From NCBI GenBank assembly GCA_028695895.1, contig JAQVIE010000105.1:1-5442 (forward strand): a stretch of DNA of 5,442 nt, written 5' to 3'. A program made the position numbers and the translations under genes. The DNA comes from Methanospirillum sp. (lineage in GTDB: Archaea > Halobacteriota > Methanomicrobia > Methanomicrobiales > Methanospirillaceae). The notes beneath the pieces were generated by a model. That model was not told the origin of the DNA. It was given only the letters and a program-made list of their open reading frames with translations, and did not search any database. This document shows positions 1 through 5,442 of this stretch, in pieces. The first letter of the stretch is position 1. Each line of letters opens with the position of its first letter.

Positions 1-691
1 TCTTACAATTCCTATATCCAAGGAAGAGATGACTGCTGCAGTAATCGAAACCTGCAAACTGAATAAATTATCAGATGCATATATAAGACCACTTGTTACC
101 AGGGGTGTCGGAGATCTGGGGCTTGATCCACGTAAATGCCATAAGGCTACTGTTGTTATCATGGCAGTGGAATGGGGCGCTATGTACGGTGATCTTTATG
201 AAAAGGGTCTTAAGGCTGTGACTGTATCGGTCAGGAGAAACCCTGCCGAAGCACTCCCCCCAAATGTAAAGAGCCTGAATTACTTAAATAACATCCTTGC
301 CAAGATTGAAGCTAACTATAAAGGCGGAGATGAGGCTATCTTCTTTGATACAAACGGATATGTTTCTGAAGGGTCTGGAGACAACATCTTTGTCATTAAA
401 AATGGTGTGATTATCACCCCGCCAACCTTGAACAACCTGAGGGGCATCACAAGGATGGTTGCAATTGAGATTGCAACTTCCCTGGGCATTACTCTGCAGG
501 AGCGGAACATGGGATATTTCGATCTTTATAGTGCAGATGAGGTTTTTGTAACTGGAACAGCTGCGGAAGTGGCACCGATTACCTGGATTGATGGCCGGAC
601 GATCGGAACAGGAAAGCCAGGTCCCATAACGCGTCAGTGCATGGAAAAGTTCAAAGTAGTGGTTCAAAAAGAAGGAACACCTATCGTATAG
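1..691 (+). CDS. ilvE: Branched-chain amino acid aminotransferase, 5'-truncated by the window edge
   Basis: This enzyme is a PLP-dependent (fold type IV) transaminase that makes leucine, isoleucine and valine from their 2-oxo acids using glutamate, in the cytoplasm. The frame is open from base 2 and reads [10 protein letters not shown] into the ATG at 29, so that ATG is internal and the true start lies upstream. About 229 residues are visible; the family is usually about 290-300, so roughly 60-70 N-terminal residues are missing. The Schiff-base lysine is the Lys of [10 protein letters not shown] (codon 269-271). The EGSGDNIF segment carries the glutamate that contacts the PLP ring nitrogen, and GTAAEVAPI is the typical C-terminal cofactor and substrate loop. 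The stop is TAG at 689-691. The tRNA gene follows after 52 bases on the same strand. No lesion is visible, so this appears to be a functional housekeeping gene. A D-amino-acid transaminase is a less likely alternative given the close match to BCAT motifs. Confidence 0.93.
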   Translation, partial: LTIPISKEEMTAAVIETCKLNKLSDAYIRPLVTRGVGDLGLDPRKCHKATVVIMAVEWGAMYGDLYEKGLKAVTVSVRRNPAEALPPNVKSLNYLNNILAKIEANYKGGDEAIFFDTNGYVSEGSGDNIFVIKNGVIITPPTLNNLRGITRMVAIEIATSLGITLQERNMGYFDLYSADEVFVTGTAAEVAPITWIDGRTIGTGKPGPITRQCMEKFKVVVQKEGTPIV

Positions 692-708
692 ATGAAACAA
701 CCAATATA

Positions 709-720
709 TTTTTAAGTATA
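709..720 (+). promoter_or_regulatory. Probable archaeal TATA box of the tRNA-Glu gene
   Basis: The run TTTTTAAGTATA lies between the ilvE stop and the tRNA. Its centre is about 29-30 bases before the first base of the mature tRNA, which fits an archaeal TATA element if transcription starts a few bases upstream of 744. It suggests that the tRNA has its own promoter and does not depend on read-through from ilvE. The call rests on position and composition only. Confidence 0.5.
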
Positions 721-743
721 GACGTAGACATTTGGAGGCACAC

Positions 744-818
<75 letters not shown>

Positions 819-820
819 TA

Positions 821-847
821 TTTTCAAAAAATATTTGATTATTTTTT
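821..847 (+). terminator. T-rich termination region after tRNA-Glu
   Basis: Just past the tRNA are TTTT (821-824) and then TTTTTT (842-847), in an AT-rich setting. Archaeal RNA polymerase ends transcription at such T-tracts without needing a strong hairpin. The short self-complementary run ATATTTT-C-AAAAAATAT (818-834) lies between them, but its loop is too small to be a convincing hairpin. The assignment follows from position behind the tRNA. Confidence 0.5.
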
Positions 848-904
848 ATAATATTTTATAATAACATTTTCTAATGGATAAAATATAGTTAAAATAATAC
901 TATT

Positions 905-994
905 ATGTCAGAACCTCCATTATCAATAAATCTCTTTTTTATTCTAATCAATAATATCATTCATACAAGAATACGTTGTTTAACCATCTGACAT
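905..994. repeat. Spaced 8-bp inverted repeat with three ATCAATA copies in the operon upstream region
   Basis: ATGTCAGA at 905-912 is matched by its exact reverse complement TCTGACAT at 987-994, 74 bases apart. Within and beside this span the heptamer ATCAATA occurs three times in the same direction, at 922-928, 947-953 and 993-999. These could be operator half-sites for a DNA-binding regulator, perhaps the winged-helix product of the next gene. The DNA is very AT-rich, so chance is a real alternative, especially for the heptamer. No ORF, structured RNA or second copy of the tRNA end was seen in the 819-1035 gap. Confidence 0.3.
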
Positions 995-1010
995 CAATAG
1001 TATTCCTTAA

Positions 1011-1025
1011 TGATATTTAAAAAAG
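1011..1025 (+). promoter_or_regulatory. Possible promoter (TATA-like element) of the three-gene operon
   Basis: The AT run TGATATTTAAAAAAG lies just before the first gene of the operon. Its centre is only about 18 bases from the ATG at 1036, closer than the usual 26-27 bases between an archaeal TATA box and the transcription start. The true element may therefore begin slightly earlier, around CCTTAATGATATT. No good Shine-Dalgarno sequence precedes the ATG, so the first message may be leaderless or nearly so. Confidence 0.3.
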
Positions 1026-1035
1026 AAACTAAATT

Positions 1036-1719
1036 ATGGAATCTACCATAATTGAGGCACTTGAAAAAATATTCGAAAAACAAAAAAAAGATTATTTACC
1101 ATTTTCTCAATTAAAAAAATTCTTACCTGCATCTGTAATAACTTACCTTTCAATAAACATCAAAAAAATTTCTCAAAAGGATCTTGAGTTACATATCAGT
1201 CCACATCTTCCACCTGAATACAGCTTTTGCAAAAAAAGAAATACCAGGTACCTTCTTCGAAGATCGGTTAAGGACATTGTAAAAAACTATCTGAAAGCTA
1301 ATCCAGATCTCACCCTGAATCAGGTTTTTTCAAGACTCCCATTCCAAAGACATGAGATAGCAGAAATGGTAAACACTCTTGTTGAAGAAGGAGACGCAGT
1401 AATAATCGCCATCCCGCAAACGAACTCTTTTGGTATGAACGTTAAAGTAAAAGAAAAGGGATCTTACTCAGTTGAAGAGTTCAGGAAAGGATTTCAAATA
1501 ACCAGTAATGGAAAGTCATATGTAAAAATATATGAACTTCGTCGTTTTCTCTCCTGGCCAACAAACGAATTCGACTCCTGTCTCCAGTCTTTGTGGGATG
1601 AGGGAATCATAGAGTTGCAAGTAAGTGATCCATCTCTCCTTACACAGGAACAGCAAAGGGATTCCTACAAGGATAAATCCAATACACTAAGAATTCTTCT
1701 TTTATGGAGGGAAGAATGA
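1036..1719 (+). CDS. Winged-helix protein, first gene of the operon (function unknown)
   Basis: The gene encodes 227 residues with no signal peptide or membrane segment. I do not recognise a named family. The sequence reads as two to three winged-helix-like units. An N-terminal helical unit spans about residues 1-50. A second unit, about 76-128, has helices SVKDIVKNYLK and QRHEIAEMVNTLVEEGDAV followed by a strand. The third, about 145-227, has YVKIYELRRFL, a helix EFDSCLQSLWDEGIIEL, then a hairpin-like DPSLLT segment and the closing strand LRILLLW. The first 75 residues are rich in lysine, consistent with nucleic-acid contact. The start is fixed by an in-frame TAA at 1030-1032, only one codon before the ATG. 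The stop overlaps the next gene's start as ATGA, so the two are translationally coupled. Likely roles are a DNA-binding subunit, an adaptor for the downstream ATPase, or an autoregulator. The domain calls are by eye; the function is inferred from context. Confidence 0.82.
   Translation: MESTIIEALEKIFEKQKKDYLPFSQLKKFLPASVITYLSINIKKISQKDLELHISPHLPPEYSFCKKRNTRYLLRRSVKDIVKNYLKANPDLTLNQVFSRLPFQRHEIAEMVNTLVEEGDAVIIAIPQTNSFGMNVKVKEKGSYSVEEFRKGFQITSNGKSYVKIYELRRFLSWPTNEFDSCLQSLWDEGIIELQVSDPSLLTQEQQRDSYKDKSNTLRILLLWREE
1706..1712 (+). promoter_or_regulatory. Ribosome-binding site that decides the ATPase start
   Basis: GGAGGGA lies inside the end of the winged-helix gene. It sits three to five bases before the ATG at 1716, the right place for a Shine-Dalgarno element. 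The earlier in-frame ATG at 1704 overlaps this element and has no site of its own, so 1716 is preferred. That choice also gives a four-base ATGA overlap, the same arrangement as at the next junction. Confidence 0.75.
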
Positions 1720-3719
1720 ATTTGATGTGTAAGATATTATTAGAGAATAATCCGTTTTATTCAAGTTCTCACCCCGACCCATGGGTAAAGGAATTTGCAA
1801 ATATAAGCTCAATTAACGGAGAAGTCTTTAATCCAATAATAAATATAATTGAACAGAGTAGAAAAAAACCGACTGAACCTGTTGGAATTCTTGTAAAAGG
1901 GGAATCAGGGTCAGGAAAGACACACATGATCGCAAGGATTCGTGAACATTGCGAAAAAACTTCTTTTGAAACAAAATTTGCAACAATAAAACCAATAATT
2001 GACTACCATACGCCATTGCAAAGAATATTAAAAGGAATAATTACGAATCTTGCCCACCCTATTGCAGGTTTACGTAAGAAGACACAGATACATGGAATGG
2101 TCTTTTCTATCATCTGTGATTTTTATAAACACCAGCCTGGTACCCAGTCAATAATCCAGAATATGGAGATGAATGATAGTAAATTTTTCTCAATCCTGTG
2201 TCAGAATCAACAAAAAATGGATGTTTTTTTCAGAAACTTACATTGTTGGATACTTCAGGAAGTACCAGGATTAAATTCACGATTTATTAAGCTGCTTTTA
2301 TCATTTTGTAATCCGGATTTACAACAAATAGCTTATATGCGGTTAATAGGAGAGATTAGCGATTCTGAAGAAGCTGATCTGCTTCATGTTCCATTTCAGG
2401 AATATTCAGACCCTGCCATGGAAGACGAGGCAAGGGATTTTTTAATCTCTCTTGGCCTTATTCTTTCACGGTATAATCAGAACCTTATCGTCTGCTTTGA
2501 TCAACTTGAGAGCATGTCAAACCAGGATTTGATTAAGGCATTCGGACAGGTAATTTTTACTATTGTTAATGATTGTAATGCAATAATTCCCCTAACTTTC
2601 ACAAGGACTTTGTTCTGGGATAATGTCCTTTATCCTTCCCTTGATCCTTCTGTTGAAGGAAAACTTGCCATGACACAATGGAACCTTCGCGGGTGTAATG
2701 ACAGGGAGATAGATGATATTATTAAAACACGTATTATGGAAATATTGCCTGAAAATTGGAATGAGCCTTATTCATGGCTGTTATCAGAAGTTAAAAAGGT
2801 AATTCATAAAAATCCTTCTCCACGTGAAGTTATCAGATGTGCAAATACGATAATCCACAACTGTGATGCATCACCAACTTTAACCCCTGCATTATCTCCG
2901 GATGAAGTAATTCATGCTGCATTTACAAATGAACGGGAACAGATAGTATCAGACATGGACTCCTGGCCTCCGGATCACTATGAGCTTACCGATGCATCCA
3001 TTTCATATCTTCAGGCACGGGGATACCAGGTAAAACACATTAAATCCGGGCAAAAATCAATTTTAAAAATATCTATGGCTGGAAAGAAATGCTGCATAAT
3101 TGTAAATACCAACCGAAATCACAGTTCCGTTGGATCAGGGTTTTTAAAAGGAACAAGATTTTTAAATGACAATCCAGGAACAACCTGCATCTACCTGACT
3201 GACCCACGATGCATCTTAACAAAATCAAGCTGGAAACATACGAACCAGTTAAAGGATGAATTTATTACTGCCGGTGGAATGATTTTTCAACCTTCTATTA
3301 GCGAAATAGCCAGATATTATGCATTATATTCCCTATCATGCAAAATAACTGAACAGGATATTCTTATAGACACCAAAACAGGGATAAGACCTGTTAACAA
3401 AGATGAATTATCCTCTTATATCAAAAATAAAACAAAATTCATTTCATTATTTCAGAAATTTACAAATTTACCAGAAACTACAGAAAAAGTATCTTTTTTT
3501 CAGGATGAACATGTACATAAAGCAATGTATCAGATTCTCTCCCAGAAATCGATGCATATCATGGCTGCAGGAACATTATCACAAGAGATCTCCAGAAAAG
3601 GCATAAACATCACGCAGGATGAACTACTTGCCTGGTGTGGAAAACACGTTGATTCATACAGAATTCTTCAATCACAGCATGGTTCAATGATCATACTTCG
3701 TGGAAAAGTACACCCATGA
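1716..3719 (+). CDS. AAA+/ORC-like P-loop ATPase with C-terminal winged helix, second gene of the operon
   Basis: With the start at 1716 the protein has 667 residues and is predicted to be soluble. Walker A is GESGSGKT at residues 62-69 (Lys68). Walker B is probably LIVCFDQLE, with Asp262 and Glu265. A sensor-1-like strand (PLTFTRT) lies near 292-298, and SPREVIRCAN near 368-377 (Arg370) resembles the sensor-2/lid region of AAA+ and STAND ATPases. The long insert between Walker A and B, about 190 residues and mostly helical, is unusual. Residues about 405-545 form an alpha/beta region of unknown identity, with strands ILKISMAGKKCCIIVN and TTCIYLTD. It could be a nuclease-like fold that has lost its catalytic residues, but this is a guess. 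The last 75 residues look like a winged helix, as in Cdc6/ORC proteins. It overlaps both neighbours by four bases. An ATP-driven DNA-binding switch or loader for the nuclease-translocase is the likely role. ATPase identity is solid; the partner role is inferred. Confidence 0.88.
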   Translation: MNLMCKILLENNPFYSSSHPDPWVKEFANISSINGEVFNPIINIIEQSRKKPTEPVGILVKGESGSGKTHMIARIREHCEKTSFETKFATIKPIIDYHTPLQRILKGIITNLAHPIAGLRKKTQIHGMVFSIICDFYKHQPGTQSIIQNMEMNDSKFFSILCQNQQKMDVFFRNLHCWILQEVPGLNSRFIKLLLSFCNPDLQQIAYMRLIGEISDSEEADLLHVPFQEYSDPAMEDEARDFLISLGLILSRYNQNLIVCFDQLESMSNQDLIKAFGQVIFTIVNDCNAIIPLTFTRTLFWDNVLYPSLDPSVEGKLAMTQWNLRGCNDREIDDIIKTRIMEILPENWNEPYSWLLSEVKKVIHKNPSPREVIRCANTIIHNCDASPTLTPALSPDEVIHAAFTNEREQIVSDMDSWPPDHYELTDASISYLQARGYQVKHIKSGQKSILKISMAGKKCCIIVNTNRNHSSVGSGFLKGTRFLNDNPGTTCIYLTDPRCILTKSSWKHTNQLKDEFITAGGMIFQPSISEIARYYALYSLSCKITEQDILIDTKTGIRPVNKDELSSYIKNKTKFISLFQKFTNLPETTEKVSFFQDEHVHKAMYQILSQKSMHIMAAGTLSQEISRKGINITQDELLAWCGKHVDSYRILQSQHGSMIILRGKVHP

Positions 3720-5442
3720 TCAAAATAAACGTATCAGAGCTCCACTTATGTCAGCACTGTCCACGTCTTTTTGCATATTCCAGGATCAAGAAGAAGAAAA
3801 CTGCATTTATCGGTCATAAAGGAACAGGAAACCTTCCAGGGACTCTGTTTCATTCTTTTACCCATATTATCCAGAATGATTTTTCATTAAATGGACCGGG
3901 TAAAGAAAGAATGATTGCATTGATGAAAAAAGATCCTGTTAGATTTTCTACTTACTTTCATGAACTAATAAAAGAAGAATATCTCATACCATTTTTATCT
4001 GAACATGGAATGAATCTTAATTTTGATAAAATTGAAGCGTTTTCATCTGCATGTGAGAGATGGATTAAGTATCTGAGTGATTTTATTTCTCCTCATATAA
4101 GCAGAAACGATGAACCGGGTCTTTTACTTGATAAGATTTTTCATTCTTCTGAATATATCATGATATCCAAACACTCACTATTAGACGGCGAGGTTATTCA
4201 GGTATCAGGAAAACCTGATGCACTTCTTTTTGATCCAAAAACTAATGAACCGGTTGTCCTTGAATATAAAGGAAGAAAAGAATCAGATCCCATGCAGGAT
4301 CTTGCCCAGACTTCACTTTATGCCTGGCTTGTTTCTAAATCCATTGGCCTTACTCCACGAGTAGATATTCTTTATCTGGAAGAAGAGGAACCCCTTGTCA
4401 GGTATTCTCTAACAGAAATCCAAGATATTATTAAAAACCATCCTTCTCTTTTTAAGATAGCCAGGGATGTAACCAAAGAGATAAAACCAATTCCGAGATG
4501 CACTAATCACATGCTTTGTCAGATCTGTCCTTTTTTTGAGAGTTGTGAACAGGATTTTGGTGAAAATATTCCCAAATCCTTATCATTGCAGGAACCTTCA
4601 CATGTTACTATCAAAAAACCAGATGATATCACATCAAGTCCTGATGAACTTCTCTCTCTTCTCATTGAAAAACTTAGATTCCTTTCAATTCCGGTAATTC
4701 CAGCAGGATATACAATTGGCCCGAGATTCATCAGGCTGAAGATCATTCCAGATATAAAGAAAAAGGTAACTTATGCAAAAATTGTAAATCGGGCGGTTGA
4801 TATTCAGCTGGGACTTGCCCTTGAGATTCCACCTTTAATACAGGCGCAGGGAGGTTATATCAGTTGTGATGTTCAGCGAAAGGACTGGGAACCTTTTGAT
4901 GTCAGTTCACTTGTAAAGGAAGGAAATGTTCCTAAAAAACATGCATGTCCATTTCCTTTAGGCAGGAAGATTGATGGATCCATTTTTATGGGAGACCTTG
5001 CTGACCCAATCATGACCAGTTGTCTTATCGGTGGAACATCCGGGTCAGGTAAAAGTGAACTAATACGTTCGATGGTTCTGGGAATTACCATGAACAATCC
5101 TGGGATGAAATTATTATTTACCCTTATCGATCCAAAAAGAGTAACTTTTACAGACTTTGGTTCTTTTCCACTCCTTTCACAACCAGTTATCACGGATTCA
5201 GGCCAGGCCATGAGTGCCCTTGCTATGCATGTTGAAGAAATGGAAGAAAGATATCGAAGACTTGAACTGGCAGGTTATTCAAATATTTCTGATTATAATG
5301 CCATTAAGACTGATAAAATCGTTCGAAATATTATTGTAATTGATGAGTATGCAGATCTTATCATGAATAAAGCAACAAAAGAAGATGTGGAGAATGCCAT
5401 CCAGAAAATCGGACAGAAAGGAAGGGCTGCAGGACTTCACCT
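3716..5442 (+). CDS. Fusion of a Cas4/RecB-type PD-(D/E)XK nuclease with an FtsK/SpoIIIE DNA translocase, 3'-truncated
   Basis: The frame runs without a stop from ATG 3716 to the window end: 575 residues visible, with more beyond. Residues 1-280 are a Cas4/AddB-type nuclease. They show CPRLF at Cys15, motif His46 (GTLFH), Asp168 (GKPDA), Glu183-Tyr-Lys185, the QxxxY motif Gln198-Tyr202, and a closing cysteine set Cys268-x2-Cys271-x5-Cys277. Together with Cys15 these suit a 4Fe-4S cluster. Residues about 305-405 match the FtsK beta domain (YTIGPRF at 332-338), and the RecA-like motor follows. The motor has Walker A GGTSGSGKS (439-447), DPKR (472-475), the EEMEERYRRL and YSNISDYN segments, Walker B IIVIDEYADL (Asp543, Glu544), and GRAAGLHL at the edge. 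There are no membrane helices, unlike cell-division FtsK. The protein should bind, pump along and cut DNA. The ATGA overlap couples it to the ATPase. The domains are confident; the biological role (defence or mobile-element transfer) is inferred. Confidence 0.92.
   Translation, partial: MIKINVSELHLCQHCPRLFAYSRIKKKKTAFIGHKGTGNLPGTLFHSFTHIIQNDFSLNGPGKERMIALMKKDPVRFSTYFHELIKEEYLIPFLSEHGMNLNFDKIEAFSSACERWIKYLSDFISPHISRNDEPGLLLDKIFHSSEYIMISKHSLLDGEVIQVSGKPDALLFDPKTNEPVVLEYKGRKESDPMQDLAQTSLYAWLVSKSIGLTPRVDILYLEEEEPLVRYSLTEIQDIIKNHPSLFKIARDVTKEIKPIPRCTNHMLCQICPFFESCEQDFGENIPKSLSLQEPSHVTIKKPDDITSSPDELLSLLIEKLRFLSIPVIPAGYTIGPRFIRLKIIPDIKKKVTYAKIVNRAVDIQLGLALEIPPLIQAQGGYISCDVQRKDWEPFDVSSLVKEGNVPKKHACPFPLGRKIDGSIFMGDLADPIMTSCLIGGTSGSGKSELIRSMVLGITMNNPGMKLLFTLIDPKRVTFTDFGSFPLLSQPVITDSGQAMSALAMHVEEMEERYRRLELAGYSNISDYNAIKTDKIVRNIIVIDEYADLIMNKATKEDVENAIQKIGQKGRAAGLH

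Noticed and set aside
1704..1706. ATG at 1704 as the ATPase start
   Set aside because: It overlaps the GGAGG element and has no Shine-Dalgarno site of its own, while the ATG at 1716 is correctly spaced from GGAGGGA and gives the ATGA overlap also seen at the next gene.
3403..3606. Short plus-strand open frame inside the ATPase gene
   Set aside because: It is an out-of-frame reading within the C-terminal part of the ATPase, with no ribosome-binding site and biased composition.
3716..4560. A CRISPR-associated Cas4 belonging to an adaptation module
   Set aside because: The nuclease core is Cas4-like, but there is no cas1, cas2 or repeat-spacer array in the window, and the domain is fused to an FtsK motor.
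4519..5211. Two minus-strand open frames opposite the nuclease-translocase
   Set aside because: They are antisense to strongly conserved FtsK and linker sequence, lack ribosome-binding sites, and have no recognisable domain.
3716..5442. Housekeeping cell-division FtsK
   Set aside because: The N-terminal membrane segments are absent and replaced by a nuclease, and the gene sits in an accessory operon. Archaea also generally lack the FtsK chromosome-dimer system.

Overview
The window looks like archaeal DNA, most likely from a methanogenic euryarchaeon of the Methanomicrobia type. This is inferred from the archaeal-style branched-chain aminotransferase, a tRNA-Glu gene with no encoded CCA end, an AT-rich box about 27-30 bases before the tRNA, and a GGAGG ribosome-binding site. 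The species call is a judgement from general features; no database search was possible.

The left part (1-818) is ordinary chromosome. It holds the 3' three-quarters of a branched-chain amino acid aminotransferase gene (ilvE), then a tRNA-Glu(UUC) gene on the same strand. An AT-rich, gene-free stretch follows (819-1035), with a T-tract that probably ends tRNA transcription, some small repeats, and a possible promoter for the next genes.

The right part (1036-5442) is a tightly packed plus-strand operon of three genes that runs off the window. The first encodes a 227-residue protein that appears to be built of winged-helix domains. The second encodes a 667-residue P-loop ATPase of AAA+/ORC-like layout with a C-terminal winged helix. 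The third encodes a large protein whose visible 575 residues fuse a Cas4/RecB-type PD-(D/E)XK nuclease, with an iron-sulfur cysteine set, to an FtsK/SpoIIIE DNA translocase. Both junctions overlap by four bases (ATGA), so the products are probably made together and may work as one complex.

Taken together, the proteins suggest a DNA-processing machine: a winged-helix DNA binder or adaptor, an ATP-driven loader or switch, and a translocase that carries its own nuclease. Its position just after a tRNA gene and its visibly lower GC content suggest an acquired island, with antiviral or anti-plasmid defence the most likely role and mobile-element transfer the main alternative. I do not recognise the three-gene set as a named system. 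It is the most interesting content of the window.
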